11,301 nucleotides of DNA from Desulfobacterales bacterium (GCA_030613225.1 JAUWMJ010000048.1:1-11301), one strand, 5' to 3'. Positions 1 to 6,692 are shown, counted from the stretch's first letter. Numbers and translations: made by a program. Notes: generated by a model from the sequence alone, not told the origin.

Positions 1-184
1 GCGCTCCGCTTAAAATAGCCTTTTTAAGTTTTTCTCTGAAAGCGCCTTCAACATTGAAATATATGAGGAGATCGTCACGTGTATTTGAGATATTTATATT
101 TACAAGTTTTGCATCCTGTGCAAAAGCAGGAGTCTGAAAAAGAAAGAGCGAGCTAAGAAGTATGATAAATATTTTTCGATTCAT
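1..184 (-). CDS. Secreted DUF4390-like protein, N-terminal part (runs off left edge)
   Basis: Reading the minus strand from the ATG at 184-182 gives 61 codons without a stop to the window edge. The product begins MNRKIFIILLSSLFLFQ and continues TPAFAQDAKLVNINIS. It has a basic start, a hydrophobic core of about 13 residues and an AFA-Q signal peptidase I site near residue 22, so it is probably exported to the periplasm. The mature start (a beta strand, then DDLLIYFNVEGAF and an amphipathic KLKKAILSGA segment) resembles DUF4390 proteins, which are secreted, small, of unknown function, and often sit before a PAS-type sensor kinase gene in this group. That family call is from memory and rests on a short fragment. 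It lies downstream of lpxC on the same strand, separated by 231 bp of repeat-bearing DNA, so co-transcription is uncertain. I see no strong ribosome binding site. Confidence 0.6.
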   Translation of the reverse strand, partial: MNRKIFIILLSSLFLFQTPAFAQDAKLVNINISNTRDDLLIYFNVEGAFREKLKKAILSGA

Positions 185-214
185 CAGCGGTTTTATATCA
201 AAAGTCTGTTATTT

Positions 215-254
215 AAACCTGATGAATTCGTAAAAAGTCGAATTCATCAGGTTT
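215..254. repeat. Perfect 16-bp inverted repeat with 8-nt loop
   Basis: Arms at 215-230 and 239-254 are perfect reverse complements (AAACCTGATGAATTCG against its complement) around the loop TAAAAAGT. This is the head of the longer dispersed repeat at 217-336. A slightly shorter version of the hairpin occurs in the copy at 4601-4733. It is not followed by a T-tract in either direction, so it is better read as part of a repeat element than as an intrinsic terminator. Confidence 0.85.
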
Positions 255-336
255 TAAGTGTTAAGTTTTATGTTTTAGGTTAATGATATTATCTATTTTA
301 ATAGAGACTTAAAACTTAAAACGTTTTGTAAAAAGT
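217..336 (+). repeat. Composite dispersed repeat, copy A
   Basis: This AT-rich non-coding element starts with the GATGAATTCGTAAAAAGT hairpin, passes through TAAGTTTTATGTTTTAGG and AATGATATTATCT segments, and ends in TTAAAACGTTTTGTAAAAAGTG. The same order of segments appears on the other strand at 4601-4733, where an insertion of roughly 14-16 nt is the main difference, and in part at 1341-1420. It fills most of the gap between lpxC and the DUF4390-like gene. It has no coding potential. It could be a miniature or REP-like mobile element; no partner transposase is visible here. Confidence 0.8.
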
Positions 337-355
337 GGTTTTTTTTTCGAAACCA
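336..355 (-). terminator. Weak candidate intrinsic terminator for lpxC
   Basis: Read on the minus strand, TGGTTT (355-350) and AAACCA (341-336) can pair around an A-rich 8-nt loop and are followed by CTTTTTAC. It lies about 60 bp after the lpxC stop. The stem is only 6 bp and AT-rich, and the T-run belongs to the dispersed repeat core, so this could be coincidental. Confidence 0.25.
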
Positions 356-415
356 TCAAAACATAAAAGATTGGTAAGAGTTGCGCAAATAGATTAACTC
401 ATATCGGAAACCTTC

Positions 416-1321
416 TTAAATTGCAAGAGATTTTGATTGCAATTGTTCAAGTTCCGAAGAATCGTGGATTGTGCGGGTTTCCCATGATTGTTTCTGGGAA
501 AAGAATTTTTCAAGAAAGGCATGGTTGAAGGCATGCCCTGATTTAACAACAATCAAATGGCCTAAAACCGGCATCCCAAGAAGGGAAAAATCTCCGAGGC
601 AGTCAAGAATTTTGTGCCGTACAAATTCATTTTCGAATCGCAAACCATCTTTGTTAACTATGCTGTCTTTATCAATTACAACTGCATTTTCAAGTGAACC
701 TCCAAGGGCAAGGCCATAACGTTTCATATATTCCACTTCATGCAGAAAACCAAAAGTTCTAGCCCTGCTAATTGTGCTTTCAAAGATTTCATCTGATAAA
801 TCTATGGAATAGGTCTGTTTTTTTATCAGAGGATGATCGAACTCTATAGTGTATGTTATTTTAAAAGTTGCTGAAGGATATACGCTAACCGATTTATCGG
901 CTTCTTCAAGCATAATCGGTTCTTTTATCAAAAAAAAGTGTCTTGGTGCAGACTGATTCTTTATTCCCGCCCTTTTTATCATTTCGATAAAAGGCCCGGC
1001 ACTGCCATCCATTACAGGGACTTCATATGCGTCAAGTTCAACTAATGCATTATCTATTGAAAGGCCCGCAAAGCTGGCCATGAGATGTTCTATGGTTGAC
1101 ACAATACAACCGTCACTCCCTATGACGGTTGCAAGGCTTGTATCCACAACCTGGTTAAAATGCGCAGTTATACCGGGACTGTTAAGAAGGTCTGTCCTGA
1201 TGAATTTTATGCCATGGTTGACTGGTGCAGGTTTAATCGCTAAATTCACCTTCTTGCCTGAATGAAGGCCAATGCCTGTGCAATTTACCTGCTTTTTAAT
1301 GGTTCTTTGGAAGAAATGCAT
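416..1321 (-). CDS. lpxC: UDP-3-O-acyl-N-acetylglucosamine deacetylase LpxC
   Basis: LpxC is the zinc-dependent deacetylase that removes the acetyl group from UDP-3-O-acyl-GlcNAc, the committed cytoplasmic step of lipid A synthesis. The 301-residue product matches the usual length of about 300. The family signatures are in place: TGIGLHSG at residues 15-22; E78-H79 in STIEHLMA, with H79 a zinc ligand; H236-K237 and D240 in RHKILDCLGD, with H236 and D240 the other two zinc ligands; and H263 in SGHAFNH, the conserved basic catalytic His. The spacing agrees closely with the Aquifex enzyme as I recall it. The ATG at 1321 gives the canonical N-terminus, though no strong Shine-Dalgarno is visible. 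Presence of the gene indicates a Gram-negative outer membrane with lipid A. It stands alone here, with repeat DNA on both sides, rather than in the classical division cluster after ftsZ. Confidence 0.97.
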   Translation of the reverse strand: MHFFQRTIKKQVNCTGIGLHSGKKVNLAIKPAPVNHGIKFIRTDLLNSPGITAHFNQVVDTSLATVIGSDGCIVSTIEHLMASFAGLSIDNALVELDAYEVPVMDGSAGPFIEMIKRAGIKNQSAPRHFFLIKEPIMLEEADKSVSVYPSATFKITYTIEFDHPLIKKQTYSIDLSDEIFESTISRARTFGFLHEVEYMKRYGLALGGSLENAVVIDKDSIVNKDGLRFENEFVRHKILDCLGDFSLLGMPVLGHLIVVKSGHAFNHAFLEKFFSQKQSWETRTIHDSSELEQLQSKSLAI

Positions 1322-1340
1322 AATTACGGTATATAATCAA

Positions 1341-1420
1341 GTTTTAGGTTAAAATTATATCTGTTTTATCAATTGCTTAAAACCTAATGTCCTAAAACTT
1401 AAAACGTTTCGTAAAAAGTC
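1341..1420 (+). repeat. Composite dispersed repeat, partial copy C
   Basis: This copy keeps the second half of the element seen at 217-336 and, inverted, at 4601-4733: GTTTTAGGTTAA, then ATATCTGTTTTA, CCTAAAACTTAAAACG and the TTTCGTAAAAAGTC end. The leading GATGAATTC hairpin is missing. It lies directly upstream of lpxC, so the lpxC promoter probably sits in or beside it. Confidence 0.7.
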
Positions 1421-1596
1421 CCAATTTAGCAGGTCAGGGCAAAAAGTGCCGTTTTGCAAAGGTCTCATTTTGAAACTGCCTCAAATAGGATGCTCTTTTG
1501 TTAAAGGATAAAAAAGATTGTCCTATATAATACTATCTGCTATTAATTTCAACTAATAAAATTGATAACCAGGATAAACCGGAACCAAAAATATTT

Positions 1597-1667
1597 GCCA
1601 CTAAGGCACAAAGACACGAAGGATTTTAATTTATTATTCGTTCTTAGTGTCTTGGTGTCTTTGTGGC
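1597..1667. repeat. Inverted repeat of the GCCAC-AAGACAC type
   Basis: The left arm at 1597-1621 (GCCACTAAGGCACAAAGACA...) and right arm at 1643-1667 are reverse complements at about 21 of 25 positions, with about 21 AT-rich bases between them. Similar sequences built from CACAAAGACAC and TTAGTGTCTTGG units are, from memory, frequent intergenic repeats in many environmental bacterial genomes and are often mistaken for small genes. I see no T-tract suggesting a terminator. Confidence 0.8.
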
Positions 1668-1720
1668 GAGAAGAAAAAAGTTTTTCCACAAAAAGCGCAA
1701 AATATTCAAATAAGAACCTA

Positions 1721-1727
1721 AAGGAGG
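1721..1727 (+). promoter_or_regulatory. Ribosome binding site fixing the comM TTG start
   Basis: AAGGAGG lies 4 nt before the TTG at 1732. It is the only strong Shine-Dalgarno sequence in the area. It supports TTG as the start, which gives the [17 protein letters not shown]-terminus expected for this family. Confidence 0.8.
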
Positions 1728-1731
1728 CAAC

Positions 1732-3267
1732 TTGCTCGCAAAATTATTAAGCAGTGCGGTTATCGGAATTGATGCATACTTTGTGGAAGTGGAAGTAGAT
1801 ATAACATCAGGACTTCCAACCTTTGCTACTGTCGGGCTTCCGGAAGCTTCTGTAAAAGAAAGCAAAGAGAGGGTTAAGTCCGCCATTAATAATTCAGGCT
1901 ACAGTTTTCCCGATGACAGGATTACAGTAAATTTAGCCCCTGCCAATATAAAAAAGGAGGGAACCGGTTTTGATCTGCCCATTGCCATAGGAATTTTATC
2001 TGCAACCGGAATAGTTCCTCAAAACATTATTAACAAATATCTTGTATTAGGTGAACTTTCTTTAGATGGTCGAATCAAACCTGTAAACGGCTCCCTTCCC
2101 ATGGCTCTTGCGGCAAAAAAGGCGGGTTATGAAGGCATAGTTGTACCTTATGACAACAGACGGGAAGCATCAGTTGTAAGGGGCATTTCTGTTTTTCCTG
2201 TTAAAACGCTGCACCAGGTCGTAGACTTTTTCCGCGGTTTTATCCGTATAAAGCCTGAAAAGGCAGATGTTTCCGGTATATTTAAAAGAAATACCAAAAC
2301 TGAGATTGATTTTTCTGAAGTCATGGGTCAGGAGCATGTAAAACGGGCTATGGAAGTTGCTGCTGCCGGCGGCCATAATCTTATTATGGTTGGTCCGCCA
2401 GGTTCAGGAAAGACCATGCTGGCCAGACGTCTTCCAACCATACTCCCTCCGATTACATTTGATGAAGCTATAGAAACCACTAAAATTTTCAGTGTGGTCG
2501 GAATGCTTAAGAAAAACCAGGCCCTTGTTACAGAAAGGACTTTCAGATCTCCTCATCATACAATATCAGATGCCGGTTTAATCGGTGGAGGCCATATCCC
2601 AAGACCTGGTGAGGTCAGTCTTGCCCATAATGGTGTTTTATTTTTAGATGAGCTTTCAGAATACAAAAAGCACGTTCTTGAAGTATTGCGCCAACCTTTG
2701 GAAGATTATCAGGTAACCATTTCCAGGGCTGCATCAACCATTACCTATCCATCAAGCTTTATGCTTATCGCTGCGATGAACCCTTGTCCGTGCGGATATT
2801 TATCTGATCCGAAACATGAATGCACGTGTACTTATAACCAGATTCACAAGTACAGATCAAAGATTTCCGGCCCTCTGCTTGACAGGATAGACATTCATGT
2901 GGAAGTGCCGGCAGTTCCTTACAAAGACCTGATGGGAGATTCGGACGCAGAGCCGTCGGAAGAAATAAGAAAGCGTGTTGAGTCGGCTCGATCAATCCAA
3001 TCAAGCAGATTTGTGCGTACAAAAATTTACTGCAACGCTCAAATGAGCAGCCGCCATATAAAAAAATACTGTGCAATCGATGAAGCATCCGCAGATCTTC
3101 TTGAATCAGCGATCGACAAACTCGGTCTTTCCGCTCGTGCATACAACCGTATCCTTAAGATTGCACGAACAATTGCAGATCTTGAAGGCCTTGCAGACAT
3201 CCAGGTTGACCATATCTCCGAGGCAATACAATACCGTAACCTGGACAGGAGAAAACGTATTTCGTAA
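1732..3267 (+). CDS. comM: ComM/YifB-family Mg-chelatase-like AAA+ ATPase
   Basis: ComM is a hexameric AAA+ helicase that drives branch migration when incoming DNA is integrated during natural transformation. It is also widespread in species not known to be transformable. The 511-residue product has the full family layout. The N-terminal ChlI-like domain covers about residues 20-145 ([18 protein letters not shown]). The Mg-chelatase ATPase domain covers about 190-395, with Walker A GPPGSGKT at 221-228, Walker B VLFLDE at 302-307, a CPCG...CTC cysteine cluster at 352-366 and LLDRID with R385. A C-terminal domain follows to 511. Translation starts at TTG behind a strong AAGGAGG. The length is normal and nothing is broken. 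It is monocistronic or followed by the AIM24-family gene 98 bp downstream. The family is certain; a role in competence here is inference, as no other competence gene is in the window. Confidence 0.95.
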   Translation: MLAKLLSSAVIGIDAYFVEVEVDITSGLPTFATVGLPEASVKESKERVKSAINNSGYSFPDDRITVNLAPANIKKEGTGFDLPIAIGILSATGIVPQNIINKYLVLGELSLDGRIKPVNGSLPMALAAKKAGYEGIVVPYDNRREASVVRGISVFPVKTLHQVVDFFRGFIRIKPEKADVSGIFKRNTKTEIDFSEVMGQEHVKRAMEVAAAGGHNLIMVGPPGSGKTMLARRLPTILPPITFDEAIETTKIFSVVGMLKKNQALVTERTFRSPHHTISDAGLIGGGHIPRPGEVSLAHNGVLFLDELSEYKKHVLEVLRQPLEDYQVTISRAASTITYPSSFMLIAAMNPCPCGYLSDPKHECTCTYNQIHKYRSKISGPLLDRIDIHVEVPAVPYKDLMGDSDAEPSEEIRKRVESARSIQSSRFVRTKIYCNAQMSSRHIKKYCAIDEASADLLESAIDKLGLSARAYNRILKIARTIADLEGLADIQVDHISEAIQYRNLDRRKRIS

Positions 3268-3284
3268 AATTTCGTAGCAACATT

Positions 3285-3303
3285 GATGAATTCATAAAAA
3301 GTC
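3285..3303 (+). repeat. Solo copy of the GATGAATTC-TAAAAAGTC core repeat
   Basis: GATGAATTCATAAAAAGTC differs at one base from the hairpin head of the composite repeat at 221-239. It lies 18 bp after the comM stop in the short gap before the AIM24-family gene. The right hairpin arm is absent. Confidence 0.6.
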
Positions 3304-3365
3304 TTTGGATAAGCGCCGGATGGCATCGTTCCAAGGCTCATATACAAGAACAGGAGGATAAAACA

Positions 3366-4154
3366 GTGAAATGCCATAAAGTCGATTACAAGGTTATTGG
3401 CGACGATATACAAATCGTTGAAGTTGAGCTCGACCCAGGTGAAACCGTAATAGCCGAGGCCGGAGCAATGAATTACATGGATGATGGAATAACATTCGAG
3501 GCTAAAATGGGCGACGGGTCCAAGCCGGATAGCGGCCTTTTTGGCAAGCTTATGGATGCAGGCAAACGGGCTCTTACAGGCGAGTCAATCTTTTTAACCC
3601 ATTTTACAAACTCAGGCAGCGGGAAAAAGAGTGTTGCTTTTGCCGCTCCCTATCCTGGTAAAATCATACCCATTGACATGACCAAAGTGAATGGAGAACT
3701 CCTTTGCCAGAAAGACGCTTTTCTTTGCGCTGCTCTTGGCACTGAAGTAGGTATTGCCTTTACAAAGCGACTTGGTGCAGGCTTTTTTGGTGGAGAAGGC
3801 TTCATTCTCCAGCGCCTTAATGGAGATGGTATGGCTTTTGTGCATGCAGGCGGAACGGTAATAAAGAAAAAATTAAACAACGACATCATTCGCGTTGATA
3901 CAGGTTGTATAGTTGCATTTACATCGGGCATAAATTACGATATTGAGCGTGCAGGTAGCCTTAAGTCCATGTTTTTCGGCGGAGAGGGGATGTTCCTTGC
4001 AACACTGAGTGGTACAGGAGTTGTACTTTTACAAAGTCTTCCTTTTTCACGAATGGCAGACCGTATTTTGCAGCATGCTCCGTCTGCAGGCGGAAGTCGC
4101 AAGGGCGAAGGATCTATTCTAGGCGGCATTGGAGATCTTATAGGCGGCAGATAG
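3366..4154 (+). CDS. TIGR00266 / AIM24-family protein, function unknown
   Basis: The 262-residue protein has the features of the TIGR00266 (AIM24) family: a [19 protein letters not shown] opening at about 24-42, a [22 protein letters not shown] block at 125-146, and a Gly-rich C-terminal tail ([14 protein letters not shown], 249-262). The FFGGEG motif appears twice, at 140-145 and 203-208, each followed by a similar Leu-rich strand and a G-x-G turn, which fits a two-repeat beta-sandwich or beta-helix fold. There is no signal peptide or membrane segment, so it is probably cytoplasmic. The molecular role of bacterial members is not established, and the yeast namesake affects mitochondrial architecture. 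Translation starts at GTG 3366 behind AGGAGG at 3352-3357 (8 nt spacing), which is a strong site. It follows comM at 98 bp and may share its transcript. Confidence 0.9.
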   Translation: MKCHKVDYKVIGDDIQIVEVELDPGETVIAEAGAMNYMDDGITFEAKMGDGSKPDSGLFGKLMDAGKRALTGESIFLTHFTNSGSGKKSVAFAAPYPGKIIPIDMTKVNGELLCQKDAFLCAALGTEVGIAFTKRLGAGFFGGEGFILQRLNGDGMAFVHAGGTVIKKKLNNDIIRVDTGCIVAFTSGINYDIERAGSLKSMFFGGEGMFLATLSGTGVVLLQSLPFSRMADRILQHAPSAGGSRKGEGSILGGIGDLIGGR

Positions 4155-4159
4155 GATTA

Positions 4160-4176
4160 AACGTTCACGGAACGTT
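4160..4176. terminator. Hairpin after the AIM24-family gene, possible terminator
   Basis: AACGTTC (4160-4166) and GAACGTT (4170-4176) form a perfect 7-bp stem with an ACG loop, 5 bp after the stop codon. No run of T follows, so if it ends transcription it is not a classical intrinsic terminator. It could instead protect the mRNA 3' end. Confidence 0.35.
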
Positions 4177-4190
4177 GAAATTGGAAATTT

Positions 4191-4208
4191 GATAAATTCG
4201 TAAAAAGC
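4191..4208 (+). repeat. Solo copy of the TTCGTAAAAAGT-type core repeat
   Basis: GATAAATTCGTAAAAAGC matches the composite repeat head (221-238) with one changed base in the arm and one at the end. It has no second hairpin arm. Confidence 0.55.
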
Positions 4209-4324
4209 TTCAACATGCCGTTTTACGGCACTGTATCCCAAAATAACGCGTCAAGCATATCAAGCTGCTATGTTTCGGTTATTTGAAAGATATTGCAAAT
4301 ACGAGATACAACTATTTGAATATC

Positions 4325-4506
4325 GAATATCGAACAAGGAATTTCGAATGACGAAGTGTGGAGTCGCTGCGCTCCAGGCGTCGCCTCCGGCTTCAGGCTT
4401 CGCTTCACAGCTTCGCCCCGACAAGATGCCCCGGCAAGCTATCTTTTAAATATTAAAAACGACAGAATACCTTACTTCGACATTCATTATTCCTTGTTCG
4501 ATATTC
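4325..4506. repeat. Large inverted repeat (33-bp arms) around a GC-rich core
   Basis: The left arm 4325-4357 begins GAATATCGAACAAGGAAT. The right arm 4474-4506 is its reverse complement at about 29 of 33 positions. Both ends sit in AT-rich DNA. The 116-bp interior starts with a conspicuously GC-rich stretch (about 4358-4437) holding repeated GGCTTC / GCTTCGC words and a near-palindrome around GGAGTCGCTGCGCTCC, then turns AT-rich. There is no open reading frame of note. The arm sequence resembles, from memory, a repeat common between genes in environmental bacteria. It may be a non-autonomous mobile element or an RNA-level structure. Confidence 0.8.
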
Positions 4507-4600
4507 TGCGGTTCAAAACAAACTCATAAACTTGATTTTTATTAAAATAGCCTATCAATCATATCAAGAGGTTAGAACTTAGTTATTTGAAAGTCAAAAA

Positions 4601-4733
4601 CACTTTTTACGAAACGTTTTAAGTTTTAGGATTTGAGTTTTAAGTTTCTTTTAAAACAGATAATATCATTAACATAAAACATAAAACTTAACACCTAAAA
4701 CCTGATGAATTCAACTTTTTACGAATTCATCAA
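4601..4733 (-). repeat. Composite dispersed repeat, copy B (inverted relative to copy A)
   Basis: Read on the minus strand, this copy starts GATGAATTCGTAAAAAGTTG (from 4730), carries the GAATTCATCA second hairpin arm, then GTGTTAAGTTTTATGTTTTA and AATGATATTATCTGTTTTA, and ends in AAAACGTTTCGTAAAAAGTG. It matches copy A almost base for base, apart from an extra CTCAAATCCTAAAA-type segment that partial copy C (1341-1420) also resembles. Copies A and B therefore face each other across about 4.3 kb. Confidence 0.8.
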
Positions 4734-4822
4734 TAAATAAATAGACGCCTGTTTATACCAAATATCGATTTTCCCTTTAGATATAAGAAACTGCTGAGAG
4801 TTAACCGTAGATTTCTTTCTTC

Positions 4823-4888
4823 TTAAAAAATATCAAATTCAAACGCGCCGCTCTTTTTTTCTCTTTCCCTTCGATCCTTAAGTCCCAT
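4823..4888 (-). pseudogene. Possible remnant of a TetR-family regulator start
   Basis: A 21-codon frame from the ATG at 4888 reads MGLKDRREREKK and then SGAFEFDIF before a stop. The first dozen residues look like the basic N-terminal arm of many TetR-family regulators, which often begin MGxKERREREK. The minus strand has a run of seven A right after this; adding one A would extend the similarity to REREKKERRV before a stop. Nothing recognisable as the helix-turn-helix follows. This is either a decayed fragment or a chance match in a short Arg/Lys/Glu-rich stretch. Confidence 0.2.
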
Positions 4889-4913
4889 AATGCCATCAGC
4901 AACATTCAATTCT

Positions 4914-4927
4914 ATTGGCCAGCCAAT
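4914..4927. other. 14-bp palindrome right after the distal SDR stop codon
   Basis: ATTGGC (4914-4919) and GCCAAT (4922-4927) are perfect complements around CA and abut the TAG stop (4930-4928, minus strand). It could form a short hairpin at the operon's 3' end. No T-tract follows on the minus strand, so calling it a terminator would be guesswork. Confidence 0.4.
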
Positions 4928-5740
4928 CTACCTTGCCAGTTCCGATTCAAACTGTTTCAAAACAATCCAATCATAAATTCCGGGCGCAAGGCCGCGGATA
5001 AACCAGGTAAGCCTGCCCTGGAAGGTGGGGATGACCTGCTTTTTTCTTTTTAGGGCACCATTGCATATGATCTTTGCAAGGGCTTCCGGTGTCTGCTGTT
5101 TTCCCATTGTGGACTGGGGGTGTGTTGTGATGCGTCCATCTCCGCCCAACGCCCTTGTCTGCAATTCGGTCCTGACAAAGGTGGGGCAAACCATCATTAC
5201 ATGCACCCCATATGGCGCCATTTCCAGACGAAGGGTTTCAAAAAGCCCGTGCAGGGCGAATTTACTGGCACAGTACCCGGTTCTTCCCGGAAGAGGAGCA
5301 ATCCCAGCAATGCTCGAGGTAACAATCACCATCCCTTTTCGTTTTATCAAGCTGTCAAGGGCGGCTTTGGTCCAGTACAGGGACCCGAAAAAATTAACGT
5401 CCATTACTTTTTTATAGGCGGAAGAAACTGTGTTTCTAAAGGTGTCCCTAAGGGTGATGCCTGCGTTGTTGACCAATATATCCACCCCGCCAAAACAGCG
5501 GTTGATGGTGTCCATGGCAGTGATGCAGGAATTTTCATTTGCCACATCGCACTGTGTAACACAAGTTGAGGCGCCTTTTGCGGCCAGCTCCTTTTCAAGC
5601 AGGCGGGCATTTTCCTCATCCATATCAACCAACCCGATTTTTGCGCCGTTTTCTGCAAAACGCCGGCACAATGCCGCCCCTATGCCTGATGCTGCACCGG
5701 TAACCACCACCACTTTTTCTTTAAATTGGGCTATTTTCAT
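4928..5740 (-). CDS. Short-chain dehydrogenase/reductase (SDR), operon distal
   Basis: This is a classical SDR, an NAD(P)-dependent oxidoreductase for alcohol/carbonyl groups. From the ATG at 5740 the product has 270 residues. It has the cofactor loop TGAASGIG (14-21), an Asp at the end of the second beta strand (IGLVDMDEE, D39) favouring NAD(H), NNAG (91-94), and the catalytic S143, Y156 and K160 (YCASK). The C-terminus is rich in aromatic and hydrophobic residues (TWFIRGLAPGIYDWIVLKQF), which may mean membrane association. I prefer the start at 5740, 4 bp after the upstream gene's stop. An in-frame ATG at 5770 would add 10 residues and overlap that gene by 26 bp. Neither has a clear ribosome binding site, so translational coupling is likely. 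It is last in the four-gene operon. The substrate cannot be predicted. Confidence 0.9.
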   Translation of the reverse strand: MKIAQFKEKVVVVTGAASGIGAALCRRFAENGAKIGLVDMDEENARLLEKELAAKGASTCVTQCDVANENSCITAMDTINRCFGGVDILVNNAGITLRDTFRNTVSSAYKKVMDVNFFGSLYWTKAALDSLIKRKGMVIVTSSIAGIAPLPGRTGYCASKFALHGLFETLRLEMAPYGVHVMMVCPTFVRTELQTRALGGDGRITTHPQSTMGKQQTPEALAKIICNGALKRKKQVIPTFQGRLTWFIRGLAPGIYDWIVLKQFESELAR

Positions 5741-5744
5741 CTTT

Positions 5745-6692
5745 TTATAGTTTTTGCTGCCGGATGTCATTCAGATAATCCGCATCATCATCCAGCTTTT
5801 TTCTTGAAAAAATAAATGCGGCAATCAACCCGGCAATAATGTGCCAGATCCCCCACCAGCCGACAAGAATAGCCATCCCTCCCAGACCGTTGAAGAAATT
5901 AAATACCAGCACAAGGCCCAGGGCGGAATTCTGGATCCCGACTTCAATGGAAACCGCACGGCAATCCCGCTCATGAAGGCCGGCCAGTTTTGAGCTCCAG
6001 TACCCAAGGTTCAATGCCAGGGCATTGTGGATCAGAACGGCGAAAACAATCAGGCCGATCACCTGAAGAAAAATTTTCCAGTTGGCTGCCAGAGCACCGA
6101 AAACAATGACGATAAAAAAGATAAGGGTAAAGATTTTAAAAGGTTTTCTCACCTTTTGAGATAGATTTGGAAAAACCCGGGTGAGGGTCATGCCCACTGC
6201 CATGGGAATCCCCAATATGATAAAAACCGTAAAAAACACATCCGCGGGGCTTAGACTCACCTTCTTTAAAATCTGGGCGGTATCCGGGTTCAGGCTTCCC
6301 CATAAACTCAGGTTCAAAGGGGTCATGACAATGGCGGCAAGAGTTGATATGGCTGTCATGCTGACGGATACGGCACAGTTCCCTTTTGCAAGATAGGTCA
6401 TCAGATTGGAAAGGTTTCCGCCAGGGCAGGCCGCCACCAGGATCATCCCAAGAGCAATGGACGGATGGGGCTTTAATATCAATATCAATACAAAGGTAAA
6501 TGCCGGCAAAAGGATGAACTGCGCCAGAAGGCCGATGCCGGGCGCCTTTGGGGACCGTATGATCCGCTTGAAATCCTCCAGTTTGAGTTCAAGGGCAACC
6601 CCCAGCATCATCAAACCAATGGCAGCATTGACGATCAACAGGCCCTTGGAGTTGAAATTGAGTTGAATCTGGTCCACTGCAATAGGCTCCAT
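5745..6692 (-). CDS. BASS-family (bile acid:sodium symporter-like) transporter
   Basis: This is an inner-membrane secondary transporter of the bile acid:sodium symporter family (BASS, PF01758). Family members use sodium to import organic anions, including bile acids, sulfated steroids, pyruvate and other 2-oxo acids. The 315 residues are the usual length and consist of about nine or ten hydrophobic segments starting near residue 17. Both diagnostic sodium-site motifs are present: GGNLSN at 91-96 and EVGIQN at 250-255 (E250 and Q254 correspond to the Na2-site Glu/Gln of the Neisseria homologue). A short charged tail (RKKLDDDADYLNDIRQQKL) ends the protein. The start ATG at 6692 has AAGGAG at 6701-6706 with 8 nt spacing. 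It sits 47 bp after the ThDP enzyme and directly before the distal SDR, so it probably imports the substrate of this operon. Confidence 0.92.
   Translation of the reverse strand: MEPIAVDQIQLNFNSKGLLIVNAAIGLMMLGVALELKLEDFKRIIRSPKAPGIGLLAQFILLPAFTFVLILILKPHPSIALGMILVAACPGGNLSNLMTYLAKGNCAVSVSMTAISTLAAIVMTPLNLSLWGSLNPDTAQILKKVSLSPADVFFTVFIILGIPMAVGMTLTRVFPNLSQKVRKPFKIFTLIFFIVIVFGALAANWKIFLQVIGLIVFAVLIHNALALNLGYWSSKLAGLHERDCRAVSIEVGIQNSALGLVLVFNFFNGLGGMAILVGWWGIWHIIAGLIAAFIFSRKKLDDDADYLNDIRQQKL

Larger units (their letters stand above)
1322..1731. other. 410-bp intergenic region between divergent lpxC and comM
   Basis: No gene is supported here. It holds the partial composite repeat (1341-1420), a second, unrelated inverted repeat (1597-1667), and the comM ribosome binding site at its right end. 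Because the flanking genes diverge, promoters for both should lie here. A TATAAT hexamer at 1526-1531 could be a plus-strand -10 box, but I see no convincing -35 at the right distance. Short open frames across 1562-1886 are by-products of the inverted repeat. Confidence 0.6.
4155..4927. other. 773-bp gene-poor region between convergent genes
   Basis: The plus-strand AIM24-family gene and the minus-strand SDR gene converge on this stretch. In order it holds a 7-bp-stem hairpin (4160-4176), a repeat core copy (4191-4208), a small GCCGT/ACGGC hairpin (4217-4229), a large inverted repeat with a GC-rich core (4325-4506), a composite repeat copy (4601-4733), and about 190 bp with a possible tetR remnant (4823-4888) and a palindrome (4914-4927). 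No intact gene is supported. It separates the AT-rich, repeat-bearing left half from the more GC-rich right half. Confidence 0.7.

Noticed and set aside
1562..1886. Two small open frames (62 and 80 codons) around the comM start
   Set aside because: They are produced by the inverted repeat at 1597-1667 and by the antisense of comM. The translated repeat is a familiar spurious protein pattern.
2765..3413. Minus-strand open frames over the end of comM and start of the AIM24-family gene
   Set aside because: They are shadows of two genes with strong ribosome binding sites and full family motifs.
4358..4440. tRNA or structured RNA gene in the GC-rich stretch
   Set aside because: No cloverleaf, T-loop GTTCRA box or CCA end can be assembled. 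The stretch sits inside an inverted repeat and is better explained as repeat core.
215..4733. CRISPR array or integron-like repeats
   Set aside because: The repeats are irregularly spaced, in both orientations, lie between ordinary genes, and have no uniform spacers or associated cas or integrase genes.
5025..5750. Several plus-strand frames opposite the distal SDR gene
   Set aside because: They are antisense to an intact SDR with all catalytic residues, and have no motifs of their own.
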